DNA of 64,000 nucleotides from assembly GCA_035443885.1 (NCBI GenBank), contig DAOMNO010000009.1, positions 1-64,000 of the forward strand. Reading direction: 5' to 3'. Position numbers and translations under genes: made by a program. The notes beneath the pieces are model-generated. The model did no database searches, had not been told where the DNA came from, and was given only the letters and a program-made list of their open reading frames with translations. This document shows, piece by piece, positions 20,001 through 27,202 of this stretch. The number at the start of each line of letters is the position of its first letter. Position 1 is the first letter of the stretch. The DNA is from DAOMNO01 sp035443885. Its GTDB lineage: Bacteria > Planctomycetota > Phycisphaerae > Phycisphaerales > SM1A02.

Positions 20001-20018
20001 CTCAGCAGTTGGGGATAA
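17007..20018 (+). CDS. Large secreted LTD/CotH-domain protein with C-terminal dockerin
   Basis: 1003 residues with a signal peptide ending near AAWG (residue 22). Domains in order: a lamin-tail (LTD) domain at about 22-135; a second LTD at about 205-310 (VRLNELMSSN, SDWIEIHNFSDEPVNLLGY); a chitobiase C-terminal-like region at about 355-440 (ATIYYTLDGSLPT); a CotH kinase-like domain at about 465-800 (FPRKSLRLYAR, INGEYWGIHNIRERYDD, LLYDTDNGFG); a beta-repeat (FAGWEGVTGSEG); and two dockerin-like repeats at about 950-1003. CotH domains in spore coats phosphorylate proteins; the acidic DTDN site is present but activity here is inferred. Probably a surface or matrix protein. The Shine-Dalgarno site is weak. 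Confidence 0.88.
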   Translation: MGQSSFSAIAMFVLLGSKAAWGDIRITEWMYQGSSASGGEFIEFTNLGSKPIDMTGWSYDDDHRVAGAFDLSAFGVVMPGESVILAEDPAESFRADWNLPAELKIIGNLGNPNGNNLGRNDEINLYDAKGALVDRLTYGDQTFPGTIRTRWFTGNPVKYEAIGANDPYLWVLAFVGDELGSWMSGSGDVGNPGLFKVAGGIPDVPVRLNELMSSNSSSITDEDGDHSDWIEIHNFSDEPVNLLGYGLSDNAGNPFKWVMPDVTLAPGEFRVVFASSKDRYGAELHTNFAVSADGEIVLLTHPSGVIIDQIPPTPIATDVSFGRQPDGKGPWFFFNEPTPGASNTTPGYQITGPVFASHAGGRYTEGFDLVLTSDPDATIYYTLDGSLPTQDSLVYAGPISITDRSGDPNLFSEIQTAMDSLWLPPAGEVFKATVVRARAIKSGSDFGPPLSQTYFVDENIHSRYTLPLISITTESDNLFGYEQGIYVPGLIYDQNYNPNLPWFAHPANYTQSGIQWERRAHIEFYETDGSLAFAHDIGLRIHGGATTAFPRKSLRLYARGEYGQSWIEYPIFGKKGLSQFKRLILRNSGNDWDQTVFRDALLQTIVKDLGIDTQHYRPAILFINGEYWGIHNIRERYDDRYLETTHQVDPAEVDLLEYGGQVVHGSNTHYLQLLNFVQTNSMTLPEHLAHVETMMDVDNFITYYSSQIYFRNHDWPFNNIKFWRHQSPEGRWRWLLYDTDNGFGFQGGHWSYVQNTLNWLINELQSNSTILFKRLLLNDGFRTRFINRQADLLNTAFMPDRVHQLIDERIEELEPHMAEHIHRWQKPVSLEAWHNGPASIFALRVYASHRGNQVRQHYAQVFDLAGQASLTLENPTPERGSIAISTLDLENLDTPWTGIYFIGVPVPLYAVAAEGYRFAGWEGVTGSEGASVFHYTPIGNATLLAIFTKSPDLNGDGIVDVLDLITMLAAWGPCPKRGDCIADLNENGMVDVQDLLILLSSWG

Positions 20019-20351
20019 CGATCCGCACCATTGTGTTCGCACTCAGTTCGCAGCAATTGACACGCTGATTGTTTTATTTTGTCGACGCCTTAACGTGATG
20101 CAATCTCGATGTGCGTTACGTCAACTCGTTGACGACCAAGCTCTTACACTTCGTGCTTTTTCTCACGAGCAAGGCCCGCTTCGGAGCGCATTCGCTTCTT
20201 CGCTGCTTTGTCATTGCATGCACTCGAATGCGATTTACAATCAGTTCGCAGGTTTGAGGCGAGCAGCGAAGCTCGCCTGCGAATGTGCGGTACGGTGCGC
20301 CAGCACTGGATGATCCATCACAAACCCCGGCAGGGAGAGGAGTGAAACAAC
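20019..20351. other. Intergenic region between the CotH and CHRD genes
   Basis: 333 bp with no credible ORF. It contains TTGACA near 20056, without a well-spaced -10, and a strong imperfect hairpin at 20245-20283 about 70 bases before the CHRD start. The last 20 bases carry the GGAGAGGAG ribosome-binding site of that gene. Confidence 0.5.
20245..20283 (+). repeat. Bulged hairpin in the CHRD gene leader
   Basis: The perfect 8-bp stem AGGCGAGC / GCTCGCCT with loop AGCGAA is extended by TTCGCA / TGCGAA, leaving a 6-base bulge on the 5' side. It could be a terminator for the CotH gene (no T tract) or a leader RNA element of the CHRD gene. Confidence 0.5.
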
Positions 20352-21665
20352 ATGGCTCAGATTGCGACTCACGCGCTTCGATGTGCAACAGCGGCAGCGA
20401 TGACGGCGCTCGCGTGCAGCGCTGCTGCACACGCGGATGTGTACACGCTCGTTGCCGAGCTTCGCGGCGGGCAGGAAGTGCCCCCCGTCAGCACAACAGC
20501 GCGCGGCTCAGGTCGATTCATCGTCGATACTGACGCCAAGACCGTCACCTACTACATCAATTTTCGAGGGCTTAGCTCGACAGAAACGGCGGCTCACATT
20601 CACGGCGTGGCCGATCCGGGCGTGAATGCGGGCATCAAGCACAACCTTGGCACGGGCAACCCGAAAGCCGGCGTCTGGAACTACAACCCCGCTGATGAAG
20701 CTGACATCCTTGCGGGGCGGATGTACGTCAATGTTCACACAACCAACTTCCCCGGCGGTGAGATTCGCGGACAGATCAGCCACTTCGCCATGGCGATGGA
20801 TGGCGGACAGGAGAATCCTGCCGTTGCGACTTCCGGCAGCGGCTGGGGCACGTTCCGCATCGACACATGCGCCAAACAACTGCACTACTACATCGTTGTG
20901 GAGTCACTCAGCGCGAACGAAACAGCAGCACACATTCACGGCTTGGCTCTCCCCGGCGCGAATGCGGGCATTCTTCACGACCTCGGCACGGGGAACCTGA
21001 AGGTCGGCACATGGAACTACCCGCCAGAGATGGAACAGGCCATTCTCAACGGCCAGACTTACGTCAACGTCCACACCACGGCCTTCCCCGGTGGCGAGAT
21101 TCGCGGACAGGTCATTCGAACCATTGTCCCCATCGACGGCGCACAGGAAGTGCCACCTGTTCCTTCAGCGGGCGGCGGCACCGGTTTCATTGCGTTCAAC
21201 CCCGCCACAAACCAGTTGGGCTATTACATCTTCTTCTCCAATCTCACTTCTGGCGAGACCGCAGCGCACATTCACGGCTACTCGGCACCAGGCGCGAACT
21301 CCGGCATCGTTCACAATCTTGGCGTCGGCAGCCCGAAGAAAGGATCGTGGACCTACGGCGTGGCCAACGCAACCAACGTGATGAACGGGCTGACCTACAT
21401 TAACGTTCACACGACCAACTTCCCCGGCGGTGAGATTCGCGGGCAGATCTTCCCCGCGCCGCTTACGGAGTGTCCGCCAGCGCCGCCTTGTCCGGCGGAC
21501 CTCAACAATAGTGGCTCCGTCGATGTGCAGGATCTGCTCATCCTGCTCGGTGCATGGGGGCCATGCGGCAAGGGTGAGTGTCCGGCCGACCTCAATAACT
21601 CCGAGTCGGTTGACGTGCAGGACCTGCTCATCCTGCTCGGCGCGTGGGGACCGTGCCCACGATAG
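20352..21665 (+). CDS. Secreted protein with three CHRD domains and two dockerin repeats
   Basis: 437 residues. Signal peptide ends near AAAHA (residue 28). Three CHRD domains follow at about 30-146, 147-260 and 262-378. Each has the order GGQE(V/N)P, YYI, the motif ETAAHIHG, and the close YVNVHTT-FPGGEIRGQ. Two dockerin-like units sit at 386-437. CHRD was named from chordin and occurs in many bacterial exported proteins; its molecular function is poorly known. The ATG is preceded by a strong GGAGAGGAG, and an intrinsic terminator follows. It probably attaches to, or assembles on, the cell surface; the dockerin partner is not in this window. Confidence 0.92.
   Translation: MAQIATHALRCATAAAMTALACSAAAHADVYTLVAELRGGQEVPPVSTTARGSGRFIVDTDAKTVTYYINFRGLSSTETAAHIHGVADPGVNAGIKHNLGTGNPKAGVWNYNPADEADILAGRMYVNVHTTNFPGGEIRGQISHFAMAMDGGQENPAVATSGSGWGTFRIDTCAKQLHYYIVVESLSANETAAHIHGLALPGANAGILHDLGTGNLKVGTWNYPPEMEQAILNGQTYVNVHTTAFPGGEIRGQVIRTIVPIDGAQEVPPVPSAGGGTGFIAFNPATNQLGYYIFFSNLTSGETAAHIHGYSAPGANSGIVHNLGVGSPKKGSWTYGVANATNVMNGLTYINVHTTNFPGGEIRGQIFPAPLTECPPAPPCPADLNNSGSVDVQDLLILLGAWGPCGKGECPADLNNSESVDVQDLLILLGAWGPCPR
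21489..21662 (+). repeat. Tandem dockerin-coding repeat, 90-bp period
   Basis: Two consecutive units encode CPADLNNS-SVDVQDLLILL, each ending AWGPC. Units start at 21489 and 21579. The nucleotide copies differ at many third positions, so the duplication is not recent. Confidence 0.85.
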
Positions 21666-21686
21666 AGGATTGATCTGCTTCAAACA

Positions 21687-21725
21687 AAAACCGCGGTCGG
21701 AAGGACATCCGGCTGCGGTTTTCTT
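21687..21725 (+). terminator. Intrinsic terminator of the CHRD gene
   Basis: AAAACCGC at 21687 pairs with GCGGTTTT at 21715, extended inward through G-U pairs to CGG/CCG, with TTTTCTT following. The A-rich 5' side would also serve the convergent cytochrome gene. Confidence 0.88.
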
Positions 21726-21749
21726 ATGGCGTAGTCGTTTTCCATCCGT

Positions 21750-22223
21750 TCACGGGCGCCACGACAGGCGCCCGGGCGCATCCCGCAGCAGCCGCTCCTG
21801 TCGCAGATATGTGTGACAGGCGATGCACGAGTTCGTCAGCGCAGCATATGACGTGGTCGCAGCATTGAGGTCGTTCGCAGCGGCGTGTTCCGCCAGCGCG
21901 CGGGCAATCGCACGGAAGTCGTCGCTGAGCGCGACATACGCCACCGTGTCATGCACCATCCATGTGGACTCCATGCTGACCAGTTGGAGCTGCTCCGCAT
22001 TCAATCGCACCTGACGGAGATCGCCGATCGCTAACCCTTCGACGATCGCCTGCGTATGCACGAGCTTGGCGTGCATCACGTCGTTCATATCCATCAGCGG
22101 CGGCGGCCACTCGCGGGGGTGCGGCTCCTGAACATCCAGCCGCTCCCGCTGCTGCGAGCACGAGACAAGACCAGCAGCGATCATGGACGCAATCAGAATC
22201 AACTTCGCATTTTTGATCAGCAT
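21750..22223 (-). CDS. Monoheme c-type cytochrome lipoprotein
   Basis: 157 residues from the ATG at 22223, which has GGAG 9 bases upstream; the open frame to 22541 runs into the topoisomerase gene region and is rejected. Signal peptide ends in the lipobox LVSC with Cys22. A single heme-attachment motif CIACH lies about 20 residues from the C-terminus, and the preceding sequence is helical. That arrangement resembles cytochrome c'/c556 four-helix proteins, where heme binds near the C-terminus. Expected to be membrane-anchored on the outer face and to carry or sense electrons. Maturation would need the ResB/CcsA pair encoded at 45970-50426. Confidence 0.85.
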   Translation of the reverse strand: MLIKNAKLILIASMIAAGLVSCSQQRERLDVQEPHPREWPPPLMDMNDVMHAKLVHTQAIVEGLAIGDLRQVRLNAEQLQLVSMESTWMVHDTVAYVALSDDFRAIARALAEHAAANDLNAATTSYAALTNSCIACHTYLRQERLLRDAPGRLSWRP

Positions 22224-22356
22224 GACAGATTTCTCCAGAACGAGATTATCGTCAGAATGGCCCGTGTTGCGGGAATGATCCGATGAAGCGCACTGGCCTT
22301 TTGGCCCGTCTTTTCGTACCGTATCGAGAAGTTCAACGCCACGGAGGGCGCCACGC

Positions 22357-24489
22357 ATGTCTGTTGCTCCATCACTGCCGCTTCTGGATGAAATGACCCG
22401 CTCGCATAAGTCACCGCCACCCTCGGCTGCCTCGGCTTCCAGCAGGAAGAAGCCGTCCAAATCGGCAGGCCGTGGCAAAGCGACGGCGGAATCGATGGCG
22501 ACCATGCAGCGCGACATCTCCGTCTCGGAGTTTTTCGCCAAGAATCGTCATCTGCTCGGCTTCGACAACCCGCGCAAGGCCATGCTCACCACCGTGAAGG
22601 AAGCGGTGGACAACGCGCTGGACGCCTGCGAAGAAGCGGGCATTCTGCCCAACATCGCGGTGGTGATTGAAGACCTGGAGCCAAGCCGTCCCGCGTCCGC
22701 CAAGCAGTCGCGATATCGCGTAACGGTCATCGATAACGGCCCCGGCATTGTGCGCAAACAGGTGGAGAACGTCTTCGGCCGCCTGCTCTACGGCTCCAAG
22801 TTTCACCGCCTGAAAATGAGTCGAGGGCAGCAAGGCATCGGCATCAGCGCGGCGGGCATGTACGGCCTGATCACTACCGGCAAGCCAATGATCATTCACA
22901 CGCGGCCCGGCCCGAAGAAGCCCGCTCACCATATTGAGTTGGCGATGAACACCAAGACCAACCGCGCGGAAGTAACGGTTGACGATCTGACTGAAGATTT
23001 CCCACCGCAACGGCTGCGATCCATCAACGCGGGCACGCGCAGCGCGGATTTCCTGAGCCACACTGACTTCCCCAGCGGCACTAGCGTTAGCATTGAACTG
23101 GAAGGCCGCTATCAGAAGGGTCGCGGCAGCGTGGATGAGTTCCTTGAGCTTGTCGCCATCGCCAACCCACATGCGCAGATTGCGTTTGTGCCGCCCTCGC
23201 GCGTCAGCGATGACGACCGCGACGAACCGACACTGGCCGACGCCGCGGCGAATACGGACGCCGCCGCAGATGCTGCCGCGCCGCCAAAGAAGCGTGCGAG
23301 CAAAGACGCAGAGATTGATCCGTCCATCACCACCATCGAGCGCGACGGCGTAACAATCTTCCCGCGCGCGACCAACGACCTGCCGCCTGAAACGCGGGAA
23401 ATCCAGCCGCACCCCCGCGGCATCGAGCTGGGCATTCTTATTCAGATGCTTCGCGACTTTGAAGTCGAGAACAAGGGTGGCGGCACACTCTACAACTTCC
23501 TGCAGGAGAAATTCAGCCGCGTCAGCAGCGCAAAGGCCGGTGAGTTCTGCAAGACGATCGGCGTCCACAGCCGCACGAAGGTGAGCGACCTCACGCCTGC
23601 GCAAGTGCAGCATCTTTTCAATGAGATGCAGGAAGCGAAGCTTCCGCCCCCGCCGACCAACTGTCTCGCGCCGATCGGCGTGCGGCAACTGCTCGCGGGT
23701 CTGCTCAAGGGCGTGAAGGCGGAGTTCTATGCAGCCAGCACACGAGCGCCCGATGTCTATCGAGGTCGTCCGTTTCAGATTGAAGCCGCCATTGCATTCG
23801 GCGGCGAGCTGCCTGCGGGCGACACCGCTCGCGTGATTCGCTTCGCCAATCGTGTGCCGCTGCAGTTTCAGCAGTCGGCATGTTCGAGCTTCAAGGCTGT
23901 GGTTGAAACGAGCTGGCGCAACTACAACCTGACACAGTCGCGCAGCTCACTCCCCACCGGGCCGCTGGTCGTGATGATCCACATGGCCAGCGTATGGGTG
24001 CCGTTCACCAGTGAATCAAAGGAAGCGATCGCCGATTACGATGAAATCCGCAAGGAGATGAAGCTCGCCCTGATGGAGTGCGGCCGCAAACTCGGCACAT
24101 ATCTGCGCAAGCGGCAGGCGATGCGCCGTCAGGCGGAACGTCGCGACATCTTCGAGCGATACATCGGTGAGATTGCCAAAGCAATCAACGCCATCACGGG
24201 CGAAGACCCGAAAAAGCTCTACGACAAACTGCTTGAAGAAGCGCGCAAGCGCACTGCCGTGGCTGATGCGACACTCGACGAAGAGGGCCGCATGGTGAAG
24301 AAGGATGAAGCGGACGAGTTCCGCGATGACGAAGGTGTGGTGTTCGTCGAGCAGCGCGCAGCGCACTTGCAGGAAGCCGAACCTGAAGAGCAGGAAGCAG
24401 CACCCGCAAACGCCGGTGGAGACCGCGTCAAGCTCACACGGCGGAAGAAAACGAGTAAGAAGCGATCATCTGACAGCAAACTGTTCTAA
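22357..24489 (+). CDS. top6B: DNA topoisomerase VI subunit B
   Basis: 710 residues. This is the ATPase subunit of a type IIB topoisomerase, which passes one duplex through another; such enzymes are typical of archaea and plants and uncommon in bacteria. GHKL motifs are clear: N-box KEAVDNALDA (E82, N86), G1 box VIDNGPGI (D126), and G2 box GQQGIGIS (157-164) following LLYGSKFH. Residues 290-335 are a low-complexity Ala/Asp insertion. A transducer-like region follows, and the tail is Lys/Arg-rich (TRRKKTSKKRSS). Start chosen for its GGAGG at 9 bases. The A subunit gene begins 15 bp downstream, so both subunits come from one operon. Confidence 0.95.
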   Translation: MSVAPSLPLLDEMTRSHKSPPPSAASASSRKKPSKSAGRGKATAESMATMQRDISVSEFFAKNRHLLGFDNPRKAMLTTVKEAVDNALDACEEAGILPNIAVVIEDLEPSRPASAKQSRYRVTVIDNGPGIVRKQVENVFGRLLYGSKFHRLKMSRGQQGIGISAAGMYGLITTGKPMIIHTRPGPKKPAHHIELAMNTKTNRAEVTVDDLTEDFPPQRLRSINAGTRSADFLSHTDFPSGTSVSIELEGRYQKGRGSVDEFLELVAIANPHAQIAFVPPSRVSDDDRDEPTLADAAANTDAAADAAAPPKKRASKDAEIDPSITTIERDGVTIFPRATNDLPPETREIQPHPRGIELGILIQMLRDFEVENKGGGTLYNFLQEKFSRVSSAKAGEFCKTIGVHSRTKVSDLTPAQVQHLFNEMQEAKLPPPPTNCLAPIGVRQLLAGLLKGVKAEFYAASTRAPDVYRGRPFQIEAAIAFGGELPAGDTARVIRFANRVPLQFQQSACSSFKAVVETSWRNYNLTQSRSSLPTGPLVVMIHMASVWVPFTSESKEAIADYDEIRKEMKLALMECGRKLGTYLRKRQAMRRQAERRDIFERYIGEIAKAINAITGEDPKKLYDKLLEEARKRTAVADATLDEEGRMVKKDEADEFRDDEGVVFVEQRAAHLQEAEPEEQEAAPANAGGDRVKLTRRKKTSKKRSSDSKLF

Positions 24490-24504
24490 TCGCAGCGGTT
24501 CATC

Positions 24505-25656
24505 ATGGCCAAGAAAAAGACAACCACCACGGCGTCCACGTCCCGCTCCAAAAGAGCCGCTGAACGCGACAAGGCGACACTCAGCAAGATTACCGCTCTT
24601 GCGGAAGATGTCGCCAAGTCTGCGTACAAGGGCAAGGACATTGCCATTGCCATTCCCACGCGAACTCGCTCGAACACGGTGTGGAACCGCAAACGCGGCA
24701 TTCTGGAGATGGGCGACAACAAATCCTCGCGCGAGCTGTTCAACCTCAATCAGGCCAAGCAGTTCATGCAGACGATGCTGCATTCCAGTTCCATCAAGGA
24801 GCTGATCGAAGCGCAGAAGACGCTCAGCCTTCGCGGTATGTTCTATAAGGGCCTGCACACCATCGCTGGCACCAAGAACGAAAAAACGTTCGCAGCGCAG
24901 GATGAATCAGACTCCATCCTCGAAGACCTTGAAGTCTCGCTCGGCGCGCTGCGCGAAGAACTGCATGTGTTCGCAGAAAATCGCGGCGGCATGGTGGGCA
25001 ACATCACCATTGTCGATAAAGGCGACGAAATCGATTGCAGACGCATGGGGTCGGGCGGCTATCAGATTCCGTCAATCACCGAGCCGGACATTCTGCAATT
25101 CAAGAAAGTCGATGCGAAGTTCGTACTGCATGTGGAAAAGGGCACCGTGTGGAACCGCTTCAACGAAGACCGCTTCTGGGAAAAGCACAACTGCATTCTG
25201 ACACACGGTGCCGGCCAGCCGCCGCGCGGCGTGAGACGCTTGCTGCAACGATTCGATCAGGAACTCCAACTGCCCGTCATCTGCCTGCTCGATAACGACC
25301 CGTGGGGACACTACATCTATTCCGTCATCAAGCAAGGCTCGATCTCGCTGGCGTTTGAATCATCGCGGCTGGCGATTCCACGCGCGCGATTCCTCGGCAT
25401 CCGCGCGAAGGACTACAAGGAATGCGACCTGAGCGACGACGTGCAGATCGCGCTCAGTGACAACGACATCAAGCGCGCAGGCGAAATCGCGGCGTATCCG
25501 TGGTTCGCAGAAAATCGCGCCTGGAAGCGCGAAATCGACCAGATGCTTCGCAACGGATTCAAGATGGAAGTCGAATCGCTCATCACGAAGGACATTTCCT
25601 ATGTAACGGAAACCTACGTGCCGGAGCGGCTGAAGGCGAAGGACTGGCTGGATTGA
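24505..25656 (+). CDS. top6A: DNA topoisomerase VI subunit A (Spo11-like)
   Basis: 383 residues, close to archaeal Top6A. This subunit cuts and rejoins DNA through a phosphotyrosine link. The catalytic Tyr is most likely Y114 in LRGMFYKG, in the winged-helix CAP domain. The Toprim metal site is E211 (HVEKGTVWN) with D263 and D265 (LDNDPWGHYIY). The first 25 residues are Lys/Thr/Ser rich and probably disordered. It follows top6B after 15 bp. Archaeal proteins usually have two consecutive Tyr at the active site; here the first is Phe. The gene converges on the transglutaminase gene with a 16-bp gap and no obvious terminator. Confidence 0.95.
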   Translation: MAKKKTTTTASTSRSKRAAERDKATLSKITALAEDVAKSAYKGKDIAIAIPTRTRSNTVWNRKRGILEMGDNKSSRELFNLNQAKQFMQTMLHSSSIKELIEAQKTLSLRGMFYKGLHTIAGTKNEKTFAAQDESDSILEDLEVSLGALREELHVFAENRGGMVGNITIVDKGDEIDCRRMGSGGYQIPSITEPDILQFKKVDAKFVLHVEKGTVWNRFNEDRFWEKHNCILTHGAGQPPRGVRRLLQRFDQELQLPVICLLDNDPWGHYIYSVIKQGSISLAFESSRLAIPRARFLGIRAKDYKECDLSDDVQIALSDNDIKRAGEIAAYPWFAENRAWKREIDQMLRNGFKMEVESLITKDISYVTETYVPERLKAKDWLD

Positions 25657-25672
25657 TCGATTGCGTCGCTCG

Positions 25673-27196
25673 CTATTCGATCACTTCGATCTTGAGATTT
25701 CCCATCAGCAAGACCGTCGGCGTCATCTCCACAGGTGAAAGCCCTTCCGAAAACCCCGAGACGCTGATGAGAATGTGCCCTGCGTGATACGGGCCGGGCA
25801 TCGCTGCGTCGAAGTCGATCCACTTGCCGTCGATCAGCGCTTGCGTCCACATGTGCCAGCCGAAAATGTCCTTTTCGCCTGCGAACTCATCCACATACAC
25901 CAATCCGGTCGCAATGCGCGACGGTATGCCTTTGGCTCGCAACACCGCAGCAAGCAGCACAGCGTGTTCCGAGCAATCGCCCGTGCGATGCCTTGCCGTC
26001 TCCGATGCAGACGCAAACGCCGTCTCCATGCCTTTGAACACAATGTGGCGGTCCACAAACGTTCGCATTGCATCCGCAAGGGTTCGAGCGTCTCGTGGGT
26101 TGCCCGCCTGCTGCGCCGCCCGGTCGGCCAACTGCTGCACAACCTCATCGCCAAAGTCAATCAATGGCGACGCTTCGCGATACGCCTGCTCTGCAATGTC
26201 TGCTTCTGTTGCGGGAAGGGGATCGTTGACATTCACGCGAATCATCGCGCTTCGTGAATCAGCAGCCATCTCTACACGCTGCGCTCCTGCTGAAGGCAGC
26301 GATGGCAGTTCACCTTCAATCGCACTCAGCCGCAAGACAAGCTTTCGCTTTGATGCGACATCCTTGATCGGCCGATCAGGCTTGACGAACGTCTGAAGCA
26401 TCACTTCCGGCGCGGGAACTGCAAGATCGCGCATCGCTTCTTCACGCCCGCCCGGCGCGCTGTGAAGCGAAATCACCCCTTGGCCGACCATGGTTTCCTG
26501 ATAGACCAGATATCCATCGCGCGAATAATGCTCCACACTCGGAGGAACCTTGTCGTTCGTGACCCGCCACACCGATACAGGAATCGCTCTTCCGCCGGCG
26601 TCAAACTCCGCTTCGCCAATGCGAACGCAGCGAAACGTCATAGGCAGTAATCCCGCCTGCGGGTCGATCGTTCGGTATGCCATGTCCGTCGCGCCAGCCG
26701 CCAATCGCTCGCGCAGAAAACGATGCACGGCACGAGGCGTAAGCCACACGCCTTCCGGCAGCGGGCCTTCGCGCAGCGCGTCGCCTGAGCGCCAGATGAC
26801 TTTGTCATCCTCGAAGGTCCACTCGGTCTCAACAGGCTGTTGCGACATCACCTGCCTTGCGGACATCGCTTTCGGCTTGCCTTCTCGCGTTTCGATGAAC
26901 GTCGTCTGAATCTCGATCGTGAGCTGTGCGTCCGCTCGCCCGACCGTCATGTGAATGTGTGTTGTGGTGCGAAAGAGATCACCCCGTTCATGTACGGCGC
27001 TGTGCGTCCAGCCGTTGCGCACGCCGTTCATCTTCATCACATACCACTGCTCTTCGACAAGCGACCAATCGTCCGCGTGTGCGTGTCCACACCACACCAG
27101 CGTCAGCAGCACGAGTAAAAGCAGCCGCAGCCTGCTGCACGAGCGGGTCTCCCCTGCTCTCGCGCTCCGCTGCTCGCGCTTCGTGCTGGTCATCAT
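25673..27196 (-). CDS. Exported transglutaminase-like protein
   Basis: 507 residues with an Arg-rich N-terminus and signal peptide ending near AHA (residue 41). The C-terminal third is a transglutaminase core with the papain-like triad C408 (TGDCSEHAVLL), H448 (GWHMWTQ) and D463 (DFDAAM). Bacterial members are often peptidases or amidases rather than cross-linkers. Residues 45-330 form a beta-rich domain without a recognised family. Start at 27196 has GGAG 9 bases upstream, inside the end of lysS, and only 6 bp separate the genes, so it is read from the lysS transcript. Confidence 0.87.
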   Translation of the reverse strand: MMTSTKREQRSARAGETRSCSRLRLLLLVLLTLVWCGHAHADDWSLVEEQWYVMKMNGVRNGWTHSAVHERGDLFRTTTHIHMTVGRADAQLTIEIQTTFIETREGKPKAMSARQVMSQQPVETEWTFEDDKVIWRSGDALREGPLPEGVWLTPRAVHRFLRERLAAGATDMAYRTIDPQAGLLPMTFRCVRIGEAEFDAGGRAIPVSVWRVTNDKVPPSVEHYSRDGYLVYQETMVGQGVISLHSAPGGREEAMRDLAVPAPEVMLQTFVKPDRPIKDVASKRKLVLRLSAIEGELPSLPSAGAQRVEMAADSRSAMIRVNVNDPLPATEADIAEQAYREASPLIDFGDEVVQQLADRAAQQAGNPRDARTLADAMRTFVDRHIVFKGMETAFASASETARHRTGDCSEHAVLLAAVLRAKGIPSRIATGLVYVDEFAGEKDIFGWHMWTQALIDGKWIDFDAAMPGPYHAGHILISVSGFSEGLSPVEMTPTVLLMGNLKIEVIE

Positions 27197-27202
27197 GCAG
27201 GA

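Noticed and set aside
20056..20090. TTGACA as a promoter for the CHRD gene
   Set aside because: No hexamer resembling TATAAT lies 16-18 bp downstream; the nearest TATTTT is only 12 bp away.
22411..23688. 425-codon minus-strand frame opposite top6B
   Set aside because: No domain or start signal, and the opposite strand encodes conserved ATPase motifs.
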